Positions 1 through 6,933 of a stretch of 40,521 bases of DNA are shown here, one piece after another. Position numbers and translations under genes: made by a program. Every line of letters begins with the position of its first letter. The stretch's first letter is position 1. The notes under the pieces are model-generated. The model ran no database searches. It was not told the origin of the DNA and saw only the letters and a list, made by a program, of their open reading frames with translations. Origin of the DNA: Candidatus Iainarchaeum andersonii SCGC AAA011-E11 (GTDB lineage Archaea > Iainarchaeota > Iainarchaeia > Iainarchaeales > Iainarchaeaceae); the NCBI GenBank assembly GCA_000402355.1, contig AQRS01000035.1, positions 1 through 40,521 on the forward strand. The letters run 5' to 3'.

Positions 1-90
1 CTTATCCCCGAGGGATTTCGCCTGTGTAAGGTAACTCAAATGTCCCGGATGGAGAATATCAAAGGTGCCGAACGCGAGAACCGTTTTCAT
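1..90 (-). CDS. ribL: FAD synthase, RibL-type nucleotidyltransferase (N-terminal fragment)
   Basis: Only the first 30 codons lie in the window; the gene runs off the left edge. The reading frame starts at an ATG (complement of 88-90) and begins MKTVLAFGTFDILHPGHLSY. The GTFD-x-x-HPGH signature is the nucleotide-binding motif of the cytidylyltransferase fold. In archaea a protein starting this way is usually RibL, which transfers AMP from ATP to FMN to make FAD in the cytoplasm. Another cytidylyltransferase of the same fold (glycerol-3-phosphate or pantetheine-phosphate type) cannot be excluded from so short a piece. It is divergent from tyrS and seems to share its promoter box. Confidence 0.75.
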   Translation of the reverse strand, partial: MKTVLAFGTFDILHPGHLSYLTQAKSLGDK

Positions 91-114
91 GAATAAAATT
101 CAGTAAAAACAGGC

Positions 115-121
115 TTTTAAA
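115..121. promoter_or_regulatory. Shared TATA box of divergent ribL and tyrS
   Basis: TTTTAAA sits midway between the two start codons. The centre of its TTTAAA palindrome (118.5) is about 28 nt from the ribL ATG at 90 and about 28 nt from the tyrS ATG at 146. That spacing would give leaderless transcripts in both directions. I see no other TATA-like box of similar quality in the 55-nt gap. Confidence 0.6.
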
Positions 122-145
122 CTCTTTTTCCTCTTATTTTTGCTT

Positions 146-1213
146 ATGGATTTGGAATCAAGGCTTGATTTGATTCGCGAGGTCGGCGAGGAAATAATAA
201 CCGGGGAAGACCTGCGGCAGCTTTTGCAGACCAAAAAAACGCCCATTGCCTACGACGGCTTTGAACCTTCGGGAAAAATCCACATTGCCCAAGGGGTTCT
301 CCGCGCGATTAATGTGAACAAAATGACCAAGGCGGGCTGCAAATTCAAAATGTGGGTTGCCGATTGGCACGCGTGGGCAAACAACAAAATGGGCGGCGAC
401 CTCGCAAAAATACAAAAAGCCGGCGAATACATGGTCGAGGTTTGGAAGGCAACCGGAATGGACATGGGCAAGGTTGAGGTGCTCTGGGCCTCCGATGTGA
501 TGGGCAAACGCGAGTACTGGGAAAAGGTAATGAAAATTGCAATCAACTCAACTTTGAACAGAACAATAAGGTGCTCGCAGATAATGGGCAGAACAGAAAA
601 CGAGGTGCTCCAGACTTCACAGGTTTTTTACCCGTGCATGCAGGCCGCAGACATATTCCAGCTGGAAATCGACATCGCACAATTGGGAATGGACCAGCGC
701 AAGGTTAATGTTTTTGCCCGTGAATTGGCTCCGAAGCTTGGTTTTGCAAAGCCTGTTGCCGTGCACCACCACATGCTTCTCGGCCTGACGCAAATCAATA
801 CCGCTGCTTCGGGAATTGACCGCGCGATTGAAATGAAGATGTCCAAGTCAAAGCCCGAATCAGCTATCTTCATGACTGATTCGCGCGAGGAAGTTGAGCA
901 CAAAATAAAGAAAGCGTTTTGCCCCGAAAAAATCGTTGAGGACAATCCGATTCTGGATTACTGCAGGAATATTGTTTTCGAGAAATTCAAAAGCCTCGAG
1001 ATTGAAAGGCCGGAAAAGTTCGGCGGCAACGTTACTTATCATTCGTATGCGGAGCTTGAATCCGATTTTGCCGCGGGAAAATTGCATCCTATGGATTTGA
1101 AGAACGCAACGGCCTTGAAAATCAACGAGCTTCTGGAGCCGGTGCGCAGGCACTTTGAAAGGAATACGAAGGCGAAGAAGCTCCTGCAGGAAGTAAACGC
1201 CGTTGAGAAATGA
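146..1213 (+). CDS. tyrS: Tyrosyl-tRNA synthetase, archaeal type
   Basis: This class I aminoacyl-tRNA synthetase charges tRNA-Tyr with tyrosine in the cytoplasm. The HIGH-type motif is HIAQG, and the KMSKS loop is KMSKSKPESA. At about 355 residues, without a bacterial S4-like C-terminal domain, it fits the archaeal/eukaryotic TyrRS class. An in-frame TTG two codons upstream (140) is possible, but the ATG at 146 is preferred because it lies about 28 nt from the TTTTAAA box, the usual leaderless spacing in this genome. It is divergent from ribL and is followed, after 48 nt, by an unrelated membrane protein gene with its own promoter. Confidence 0.95.
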   Translation: MDLESRLDLIREVGEEIITGEDLRQLLQTKKTPIAYDGFEPSGKIHIAQGVLRAINVNKMTKAGCKFKMWVADWHAWANNKMGGDLAKIQKAGEYMVEVWKATGMDMGKVEVLWASDVMGKREYWEKVMKIAINSTLNRTIRCSQIMGRTENEVLQTSQVFYPCMQAADIFQLEIDIAQLGMDQRKVNVFARELAPKLGFAKPVAVHHHMLLGLTQINTAASGIDRAIEMKMSKSKPESAIFMTDSREEVEHKIKKAFCPEKIVEDNPILDYCRNIVFEKFKSLEIERPEKFGGNVTYHSYAELESDFAAGKLHPMDLKNATALKINELLEPVRRHFERNTKAKKLLQEVNAVEK

Positions 1214-1226
1214 ATTTCCGGCAAGC

Positions 1227-1235
1227 CTTAAATAC
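1227..1235 (+). promoter_or_regulatory. TATA box of the Yip1-like gene
   Basis: CTTAAATAC lies with its centre about 31 nt before the ATG at 1262. This is consistent with a leaderless archaeal transcript. Confidence 0.55.
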
Positions 1236-1261
1236 CTGTTATTGCCTTTAGTATACCGCTT

Positions 1262-1882
1262 ATGATGCTTTTTAAGAATCTCCTGCTGTCACAGTTCGAG
1301 CACGCGAACATTGGCCTGGCGATTGTTTTTTTCCTTTTGCCGACCCTGTTCCTTTTGGGTTCAAGCCTTGCCTTGGGGTTCTCAATGAATTTCGCGGGCT
1401 TTGCATTCTTTGTGGCGCGCGAACTCATTTACTTTGTGCTCGCCTCAATTTTGATGTTCGTGCTCCTTATGGGCTTCAAGGGCGCCGAGACAAAAGGAAA
1501 GTTCCTGCACATAATGTCCGCATATTCAGTGAACTACCTCGTGATTTTCTGCGCCGCCCTGGTTGCGGTCATTCTTGTGGCCGTGTTCATTCCAGGTTTT
1601 TTCCCAAAAATCGCTTCGCTCCAGGGCACCAACCCGAGCATAGATGACCTTGCATTGGCGATAAATTCCATTGACTTGCCCTCGCAGGCAATTGTACTGC
1701 TCCTCGAAATCCTGTTTTTGGCCGTTGGCATTGCCGCAATAATCCTGAACTTCTGGGTTTTCTATTCAATCGGCCAGATGGTGAAGGCGACAAGCCTCTT
1801 CCCGAACCTGGTTTTTACCGTTGTTTTTGTGGGCCTCAGTTTCCTTCTTGGCCAGGCCCTTGGTTTCGTGTTCTCAATTTAG
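1262..1882 (+). CDS. Polytopic membrane protein, Yip1-like
   Basis: A 206-residue protein with about five hydrophobic helices (roughly residues 18-40, 50-70, 90-112, 143-166 and 182-204). The central part contains the segment HIMSAYSVNYLVIFCAALVA, and the overall layout resembles archaeal Yip1-domain proteins. No catalytic motif is visible and the function is unknown; the Yip1 assignment is tentative. Two ATGs stand together at 1262 and 1265; the first is used here. A TATA-like box upstream suggests leaderless expression as a single gene. A structured repeat element begins just after the stop codon. Confidence 0.7.
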   Translation: MMLFKNLLLSQFEHANIGLAIVFFLLPTLFLLGSSLALGFSMNFAGFAFFVARELIYFVLASILMFVLLMGFKGAETKGKFLHIMSAYSVNYLVIFCAALVAVILVAVFIPGFFPKIASLQGTNPSIDDLALAINSIDLPSQAIVLLLEILFLAVGIAAIILNFWVFYSIGQMVKATSLFPNLVFTVVFVGLSFLLGQALGFVFSI

Positions 1883-1897
1883 AGGCTCAAAAACCAG

Positions 1898-2016
1898 GAA
1901 AAGCCTATCGAGTCCAAACGACCATGTGCCCCCTACGTGGACGAAGCTTCGCACCTTAGGTACAAGGTCAGCAGTGCAGTTCCTTACTATCGAGTCCCAA
2001 AAGGGACGAAGATAGT
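1898..2016 (+). repeat. Structured intergenic repeat, copy 1 (related to 20008-20151)
   Basis: This non-coding stretch is dense in inverted and direct repeats. CTATCGAGTCC occurs at 1905-1915 and again at 1987-1997. A hairpin with arms ACTATC (1986-1991) and GATAGT (2011-2016) encloses a GTCCC/GGGAC stem with an AAAA loop. Another stem pairs CCATGTG with TACGTGG across CCCCC. Two blocks match the element at the leuC/leuD junction: CGACCATGTGCCC (1919-1931; 12 of 13 bases) and GTACAAGG (1960-1967; 8 of 8), separated by 41 nt here and 40 nt there. I infer a common origin. The exact ends are not defined. Confidence 0.6.
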
Positions 2017-2024
2017 AGCCCCAC

Positions 2025-2042
2025 CGCCGCGGGCCTGCGGCG
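2025..2042. repeat. GC-rich hairpin
   Basis: CGCCGC and GCGGCG form a perfect 6-bp stem around GGGCCT. It is not followed by a T-run, so it is unlikely to be a terminator. It may be the right end of the neighbouring repeat element. Confidence 0.5.
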
Positions 2043-2050
2043 TTGCAAAG

Positions 2051-2058
2051 CTTTAAAA
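2051..2058 (+). promoter_or_regulatory. Candidate TATA box of the LysW-like gene
   Basis: CTTTAAAA is followed by a leader of about 20-30 nt carrying GGGGAGGG at 2093-2100. That purine block is a plausible Shine-Dalgarno site for the TTG start at 2108, so this gene seems to be leadered rather than leaderless. Confidence 0.4.
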
Positions 2059-2107
2059 CCCCTTTTCCTCAAGCCGTTTATTAGGTTTTTTTGGGGAGGG
2101 AATAAGC

Positions 2108-2323
2108 TTGAAATGCACATGCCCATTATGCAAGACAGAGCATGACCTTAGCCTCAATGATTATGACGAGGGCGATTTCTTCAAGTGCGAGGAATGCGGC
2201 GAACTCCTGGAAATAGGCATAAAGAAGGGCAAAATAAGGCTCGTCACGGACCAGGAGAAAAAGTTCGAGGAAATGGAAAACCTTGAAGACGAGCTGGACT
2301 ACGGTGAAGACGAAGCCGAGTGA
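2108..2323 (+). CDS. Small zinc-ribbon protein with acidic tail, LysW-like
   Basis: A 71-residue protein with four zinc-binding cysteines in two knuckles (C5-x2-C8 and C27-x2-C30) and a strongly acidic C-terminal third ending in glutamate. This resembles LysW, the amino-group carrier used in archaeal lysine and arginine synthesis. Classical LysW ends in EDWGE; here the tail reads LDYGEDEAE, so the terminal Glu is kept but the motif is altered. No LysX/ArgX ligase or other carrier-pathway gene is present in the window. A free-standing zinc-ribbon protein of another role is therefore equally possible. The start is TTG, supported by the upstream GGAGGG. Confidence 0.65.
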   Translation: MKCTCPLCKTEHDLSLNDYDEGDFFKCEECGELLEIGIKKGKIRLVTDQEKKFEEMENLEDELDYGEDEAE

Positions 2324-2362
2324 ATTTCCCTGATTTTTACTTGTTTAGAGCGGTTCTGAAAC

Positions 2363-2373
2363 CTTTATTATAA
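2363..2373 (+). promoter_or_regulatory. TATA-like box of cysS
   Basis: CTTTATTATAA lies about 35 nt before the cysS ATG at 2403, giving a leaderless or very short-leader transcript. Confidence 0.45.
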
Positions 2374-2402
2374 CGAACCCCAAAAGTATTTACTGAAACA
2401 GC

Positions 2403-3800
2403 ATGCTGAAGGTCTACAATACTCTTTCGAGGAACACAGAGGAATTCGTTCCCTTTAAGCCGAAGCAGATAATAGGCATGTACGTGTGCGGTCCCACTGT
2501 TTACGGCCCCGGTCATATAGGCCATGCAAGGACTTACGTTGCCTTTGACATAATACGCAAATACTTGGAATACAAGGGCTACAAAGTCAAGTATGTCGTG
2601 AACATCACGGATGTTCATGACGACATGATAAAGGAAGCGAACAAGCAGGGCATAACGATTTTTGAATTGGCGGGCAAAAACATTGCGCTCTTCATGAAGG
2701 ACCTCTCCGCATTGGGGATCAAGAAGCCGGATGTGATGCCGCGGGTCACGGAACACATAAAGGAAATAATAGAAATGGTTAAGCAGCTTCAAAAAAAAGG
2801 CTTTGCATACGAAACCAACGACGGCGTTTACTACTCAATCTCGAAATTCAAGGAATACGGAAAGCTAGGGAACGTTCAGGTGAAGAAAAGCGTTACCGGA
2901 ACAAGGGTTGAAACCGACAAGTATGAAAAGGAAAACCCAATGGATTTCGCCTTGTGGAAAAAATCAAAGCCCGGGGAACCCTCATGGAAAAGCCCATGGG
3001 GCGAAGGAAGGCCGGGCTGGCATATTGAATGCTCTGCAATGAGCTCAAAATATCTAGGTGAGCAGTTCGACATCCATGGAGGCGCGGTTGATTTGGTTTT
3101 TCCGCACCACGAAAATGAAATCGCGCAGAGCGAAGCCACTTACGGAAAGCACCCTTTTGTCAAGTACTGGATGCACGCCGGCTTTCTCAATGTTAACGGC
3201 GAAAAAATGTCCAAGAGCCTCGGCAACTTCATAATAATTCCGGAGCTGCTTGCAAAGTACAATCCAAAGGTGTTTCGGTACTTCATTTCCTCGCTGCATT
3301 ACCGCTCGCGCATAGATTTCAACGACAAGGCAATGTCCATAGCGGAAAAAAACCTGGAGAAGTGGAACAACCTCATACAGGAACTTTTGAATGCGCAAGG
3401 TTCGGGCGCAAAGGAAATTGATTCTCTGATTGAAAATTGCCGCAAAGAGTTCGTGAAGCACATGGATGAGGACTTCACTTTGCCGAATGCGTGGGCTTCG
3501 CTTTATGATTTCCAGTCGAAAATAAATTCCTTGCTCTCGGAAAGAAAAATTTCAATGGAAAATTCAGAAAAAATTCTTGCGTTCCTGAAGGAGCTTGACT
3601 CCATTTTCGGCGCATTTTCATTCGAAAAGAAAGAGGCCGAAGCACTTCCAAGGGAACTCATGGCTATGGTTGAAAAAAGAACCGAATTCAAAAAGCGCAA
3701 GGATTACGCTCAGGCGGACAAAATAAGGGCCGAACTCCTGGCAAAGGGCATTGAGCTCTTTGATACTCCTGAAGGCGTGAAGTGGCGCAAAATCCAATAG
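2403..3800 (+). CDS. cysS: Cysteinyl-tRNA synthetase
   Basis: This class I synthetase attaches cysteine to tRNA-Cys. The 465-residue length is normal for CysRS. It opens with the family motif MYVCGPTVYGPGHIGHAR, which contains the first zinc ligand (Cys) and the HIGH motif. Further zinc-site residues lie in GWHIECSAM and PHHENEIAQSE. The KMSKS loop is GEKMSKSLGNF. The helical C-terminal domain ends in the usual KRKDYAQADKIRAEL region. The ATG at 2403 has an upstream TATA-like box and no Shine-Dalgarno site. It is an independent unit, followed by T-runs. Confidence 0.97.
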   Translation: MLKVYNTLSRNTEEFVPFKPKQIIGMYVCGPTVYGPGHIGHARTYVAFDIIRKYLEYKGYKVKYVVNITDVHDDMIKEANKQGITIFELAGKNIALFMKDLSALGIKKPDVMPRVTEHIKEIIEMVKQLQKKGFAYETNDGVYYSISKFKEYGKLGNVQVKKSVTGTRVETDKYEKENPMDFALWKKSKPGEPSWKSPWGEGRPGWHIECSAMSSKYLGEQFDIHGGAVDLVFPHHENEIAQSEATYGKHPFVKYWMHAGFLNVNGEKMSKSLGNFIIIPELLAKYNPKVFRYFISSLHYRSRIDFNDKAMSIAEKNLEKWNNLIQELLNAQGSGAKEIDSLIENCRKEFVKHMDEDFTLPNAWASLYDFQSKINSLLSERKISMENSEKILAFLKELDSIFGAFSFEKKEAEALPRELMAMVEKRTEFKKRKDYAQADKIRAELLAKGIELFDTPEGVKWRKIQ

Positions 3801-3806
3801 CGGCGG

Positions 3807-3832
3807 CTTTTTTCCGAAAAAATCGCTTTTTT
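3807..3832 (+). terminator. Poly-T terminator after cysS
   Basis: Two T6 runs (3808-3813 and 3827-3832) follow the cysS stop codon. The first also forms a short T6-CCG-A6 inverted repeat. Oligo-T tracts are the usual archaeal termination signal. Confidence 0.5.
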
Positions 3833-3849
3833 AAAATAATCCTGTTTTA

Positions 3850-3940
3850 TATCAAAAGACATTAATTCAGCAACTTTTATTAGTGTCTTTTGATAGCTAT
3901 CAAAGAACATTATGTGTTTCATTATTTATGCCCTTTGATA
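3850..3940. promoter_or_regulatory. Cluster of four inverted half-sites at the DUF475 promoter
   Basis: TATCAAAAGACA (3850-3861) and TGTCTTTTGATA (3884-3895) form a perfect 12-bp inverted repeat. TATCAAAG (3898-3905) and CTTTGATA (3933-3940) form an 8-bp one. The inner arms abut to make a perfect 16-bp palindrome, TTTGATAGCTATCAAA (3889-3904). The second repeat encloses the TATA-like ATTATTTATG at 3921-3930. This arrangement looks like operator sites for a dimeric regulator, or alternatively two RNA hairpins if transcription starts upstream. Confidence 0.6.
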
Positions 3941-3954
3941 TTACATTCACTATC

Positions 3955-4893
3955 ATGCTTGACCTCGCTTTGATAGGGTTGACGATTCTCGGCCTAATGA
4001 TGTTCGAGACAATAATCTCAGTCGACAACGCGGTAATCAATGCGGATGTTCTCTCAAAAATGTCCCAGAAGGCGAGGCGCTGGTTCCTCACTTGGGGCCT
4101 CTTGTTCGCGGTTTTTGTTGTCCGTGGCCTGCTTCCATGGCTCATTGTTTGGCTCGCAAACCCTTCCCTCGGGCCAATACAGGCTCTTACCGCTACCTTC
4201 AGTTCCGATCCTCTCGTGCATGAATCAATTGAAACATCGAAGCCCGTGCTCCTAGTGGGCGGCGGAGTTTTCCTTGTTTTCCTTTTCTTCCACTGGCTCT
4301 TCATGGAGCCAAAGAATTACGGTTTGCTCGGCGAGAAAACCGTTCAAAGGTACAGCCTCTGGTTCTTTGCCGTTGTTTCCATTCTGCTCGCGCTCATAGT
4401 TTGGTTTGCAACCCAAGTAAGCGGCTTGATGGCTTTTGGCGCGGTTGTCGGTTCAACGGCATTTTTCATTACCCACGGCTTCAAGGAGAATGCCGAGTCG
4501 AAAGAGAAGGAGCTGCTCCAAGGAAATTCGAACATGAGCGACTTCAGCAAAATACTTTACTTAGAGGTCATCGACACCACATTCTCGATTGACGGCGTCA
4601 TAGGCGCGTTCGCATTCACCCTTTCGGTTCCGCTCATAATACTAGGCAACGGCCTCGGCGCCTTGGTTGTGCGGGAATTCACAATCCGCAACATCGAGAA
4701 CGTGAAAAAATACAAATATTTGAAGAACGGCGCAATGTACTCGGTTTTTTTCCTCGGGTGCATAATGCTGCTTGATGCGTTCGGCGCTCACATCCCTGAA
4801 TTCGTTTCCCCGATAATTACTTTCGCTGTGATTGGCTACTTCTTCTGGAAATCCAAAAAAGAGCTTGACATGGAAAAGAAGAAAACGAAATGA
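3955..4893 (+). CDS. Integral membrane protein, DUF475 / TerC-like
   Basis: A polytopic membrane protein of 312 residues from this start. The pattern FETIISVDNAVINA near the N-terminus and LEVIDTTFSIDGVIGAFA about 200 residues later are the paired acidic-helix motifs of the TerC/DUF475 family. Related TerC/YkoY proteins are linked to metal-ion (manganese) export or metal insertion, so a metal-homeostasis role is plausible but not shown here. The start is ambiguous: ATG at 3955 lies about 29 nt from ATTATTTATG and fits the leaderless pattern, while an in-frame ATG at 3928 would add nine residues. The clustered inverted repeats upstream suggest regulated expression. It is followed after 7 nt by a small membrane protein gene, probably co-transcribed. 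Confidence 0.85.
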   Translation: MLDLALIGLTILGLMMFETIISVDNAVINADVLSKMSQKARRWFLTWGLLFAVFVVRGLLPWLIVWLANPSLGPIQALTATFSSDPLVHESIETSKPVLLVGGGVFLVFLFFHWLFMEPKNYGLLGEKTVQRYSLWFFAVVSILLALIVWFATQVSGLMAFGAVVGSTAFFITHGFKENAESKEKELLQGNSNMSDFSKILYLEVIDTTFSIDGVIGAFAFTLSVPLIILGNGLGALVVREFTIRNIENVKKYKYLKNGAMYSVFFLGCIMLLDAFGAHIPEFVSPIITFAVIGYFFWKSKKELDMEKKKTK

Positions 4894-4900
4894 TTTCCCA

Positions 4901-5185
4901 ATGGCGAAACACATTGAACAAAAAATAAATTCCATCCTTGAAAGGAATTCAAGGGTTGAAGCCGACAAGGCGTGGGAAACAAGCAATGTGCGGCGCTTCG
5001 CTCTTGCAATCGCGACCTATTTCGTCGTGCTTTATTTCCTCGTGCTCATCAATGCGCCGAACCCAGAGTTTGCGGCATTGGTTCCGGCGGGCGCGTATCT
5101 CCTCCAGCAGTACTCCCTTCCGTTCTTAAGGGAGTGGTGGGTGAAAAACGTTTACAAAAAACGGATTTTTCCTAATGAAAAGTAA
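4901..5185 (+). CDS. Small two-helix membrane protein
   Basis: A 94-residue protein beginning MAKHIEQKINSILER. It has a charged N-terminal stretch of about 30 residues, a hydrophobic helix (about 34-52), a short proline-containing loop, and a second hydrophobic segment around ALVPAGAYLLQQYSLPF, then a basic tail. Similar short proteins with a LVP...LSLPF helix occur widely in uncultured prokaryotes, to my recollection without known function. The ATG at 4901 is 7 nt after the DUF475 stop codon, so the pair is likely one transcript. No Shine-Dalgarno site is visible. Confidence 0.75.
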   Translation: MAKHIEQKINSILERNSRVEADKAWETSNVRRFALAIATYFVVLYFLVLINAPNPEFAALVPAGAYLLQQYSLPFLREWWVKNVYKKRIFPNEK

Positions 5186-5192
5186 TTTAAAT
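5186..5192 (+). promoter_or_regulatory. TATA box of the first ferric-reductase-like gene
   Basis: TTTAAAT overlaps the region directly after the previous stop codon. Its centre is about 24 nt before the ATG at 5213, giving a leaderless transcript. Confidence 0.5.
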
Positions 5193-5212
5193 CCCAAAAA
5201 TGTAATCCTGCA

Positions 5213-5812
5213 ATGGGCAAGTATGTTCCTTACGCGATTTCCGCCATCATTGTGGGAATCCTTTCGTGGTATTACTTCATTTTCAGGGGTTTCGCTGTTT
5301 CAATAGGCTTCATCAATTCCGTGGTCGCGTTTTCCACGATATTCATAATAGGCATGTCCTTCATCCTCGGTCCACTCGCGCGTTTCATCCATTTCTTCAG
5401 GGTCTGGCTGGCTTACAGGAAGGACTTCGGGCTAATAGGATTTGCATTTGCCGCGCTGCACATAGCGCTTGTCGTTCCCATGCTGCTTCTCGAGGCTACA
5501 AGGGAATTTGATTTCGGCGATGTTGCTTCCCTTGCGGTTGCGGCACTTGCTTTCATGATTTTCACTTTGATGGCGCTCACTTCAACAGCCAAGTGGGTTG
5601 AAAAGCTCGGATACGACAACTGGAAAAATCTCCAGCGCCTGGGCTACATCGCAATCGTGCTGGTTTTGTTCCACGTTGTTCTGCTCGAAAAAGGCGTTTT
5701 CCTCACGCGCATCATCGGCCAGATAGCGGTTGCATTCGTCCTCATTATATTATTGCTGCGCGGAATAGCACAAGTGCTGGGCATGCCGCCGCATGAAGAG
5801 ATAAAGGTTTGA
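5213..5812 (+). CDS. Ferric-reductase-like transmembrane haem protein (copy 1)
   Basis: A 199-residue protein with about six membrane helices and no FAD or NAD(P)H domain. The layout matches the ferric reductase-like transmembrane domain found in YedZ/MsrQ-type proteins. Candidate haem-ligand histidines are H83 (AALHIAL) and H154 (LFHVVLL), with H60 near the preceding helix end. The segment WVEKLGYDNWKNLQRLGYIA between helices is typical of the family. It may pass electrons across the membrane to an unknown partner. A second family member lies at 15773-16507. It is followed by a poly-T terminator. Confidence 0.8.
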   Translation: MGKYVPYAISAIIVGILSWYYFIFRGFAVSIGFINSVVAFSTIFIIGMSFILGPLARFIHFFRVWLAYRKDFGLIGFAFAALHIALVVPMLLLEATREFDFGDVASLAVAALAFMIFTLMALTSTAKWVEKLGYDNWKNLQRLGYIAIVLVLFHVVLLEKGVFLTRIIGQIAVAFVLIILLLRGIAQVLGMPPHEEIKV

Positions 5813-5826
5813 CGTTCCGGAAACCC

Positions 5827-5845
5827 AAAAAAAAGGCTTTTTTTT
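5827..5845 (+). terminator. A8-GGC-T8 terminator
   Basis: Eight A, GGC and eight T form a small inverted repeat that ends in a T-run, 14 nt after the preceding stop codon. Confidence 0.6.
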
Positions 5846-5858
5846 CAGCGCAATTAAA

Positions 5859-5867
5859 CTTTTAAAC
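5859..5867 (+). promoter_or_regulatory. TATA box of the cation exchanger gene
   Basis: CTTTTAAAC is centred 25 nt before the ATG at 5888. Confidence 0.55.
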
Positions 5868-5887
5868 AACCAAATTGTGATATAGTC

Positions 5888-6835
5888 ATGTCCGAGTTCC
5901 TCCTGGCTCTCGCATTGGTGTTCGTTTCGTTTGCCGTGTTAACACTCGCCGCGCGCGGCGCGTTGAAGCACGTGATAAACCTTTCCCGTGCCCTTCGAAT
6001 CCCCGAATTCACGATAAGCTTTCTTTTGGTCGGAATAATAGCGATTTTTCCCGAGCTCTCAATAGGAATAAGCTCCGCACTGAGTGGCGTGTCGTCTTTT
6101 GGTTTGGGGATTGTTTTCGGCTCGAACATAGCTGACCTCGCGCTCATAGTGGGGTTGGTCGCGTTTTTTTCTGGCGGAATAAGACTCAAAAGCGCCACCG
6201 TTTCGCGCTCAAACTTCTTCATATTCATAACTCTCCTTCCGGTTGCATTGGTGCTCGACGGCGAAATTTCAAGAATCGACGGCGCAATCCTTTTGTTCGC
6301 GTTCTTTGTTTACGTTTTCTTCATGCTCTTCCATGGAAACCGGGAACCGGTTTTCCTGGCCAGTGAAAGGCGCGCCGTTGAACTTGATTTGGGCATGCTC
6401 CTGATTTACATTGCGGTAATGCTTGCGGCCAGCCACTTCATAACCGAAGTCGCCATGCAGATAAGCTCCCTGCTTTCCGTTCCGTTGTTCTTCATAGGCG
6501 CGGTGATTGCGGTTGGAACCTGCATGCCGGAACTCGTTTTTGCTTTGCAGGCCTCGAAAACAAAATACGGGGAAACAGGCCTCGGCGACATTCTCGGCAA
6601 TGTTTTTGCGGACTGCCTCCTCACCATAGGATTGATTGCGCTGATTTCTCCGATAAGGCCGCAGAACCTCGGCCTGGTAATCCTCACAGGAAGCCTTATG
6701 ATTGCCGCAATGCTCGTGCTTGTGTGGTTCATCCACACTGACAGGAAAATCTCGAAAAAAGAGGGCGCTTTCCTGCTCGCGCTTTATTTCCTGTTCATGG
6801 CACTGCAGTGGGCGGGAGAATCATCGCTCATTTGA
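5888..6835 (+). CDS. Na+/Ca2+ exchanger family (CaCA) antiporter
   Basis: A 315-residue membrane protein with two homologous halves of about five helices each. The two alpha-repeats are recognisable: PELSIGISSALSG followed by FGSNIADLALIVG in the first half, and CMPELVFALQ followed by GDILGNVFADCLLTIG in the second. The Pro-Glu pairs and the GN/GS-x-x-AD motifs supply the ion-binding carboxylates. Proteins of this family exchange cations such as calcium for sodium or protons across the cytoplasmic membrane; the ion cannot be told from sequence. It has its own leaderless promoter. Confidence 0.9.
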   Translation: MSEFLLALALVFVSFAVLTLAARGALKHVINLSRALRIPEFTISFLLVGIIAIFPELSIGISSALSGVSSFGLGIVFGSNIADLALIVGLVAFFSGGIRLKSATVSRSNFFIFITLLPVALVLDGEISRIDGAILLFAFFVYVFFMLFHGNREPVFLASERRAVELDLGMLLIYIAVMLAASHFITEVAMQISSLLSVPLFFIGAVIAVGTCMPELVFALQASKTKYGETGLGDILGNVFADCLLTIGLIALISPIRPQNLGLVILTGSLMIAAMLVLVWFIHTDRKISKKEGAFLLALYFLFMALQWAGESSLI

Positions 6836-6894
6836 ACGGTTTTCCGGGCAGCGAATGCAATTCATATCGGCTCGGTTTTGCTTCAACAGCAACC

Positions 6895-6902
6895 AATTTA
6901 TA
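6895..6902 (+). promoter_or_regulatory. TATA-like box of the Kef-type antiporter gene
   Basis: AATTTATA is centred about 35 nt before the ATG at 6934. Confidence 0.4.
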
Positions 6903-6933
6903 CTCCGCTTTCTTAATTCTTGAAGCGGTTTGA

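Noticed and set aside
1821..2015. 64-codon frame across the end of the Yip1-like gene and the repeat
   Set aside because: It begins inside a real gene in another frame and runs through hairpin-rich repeat DNA; no independent support.
3883..3954. Longer N-terminus for the DUF475 protein starting at GTG 3883
   Set aside because: It would run through the inverted repeats and the TATA-like box; the ATG at 3955 (or 3928) fits the family start and promoter better.
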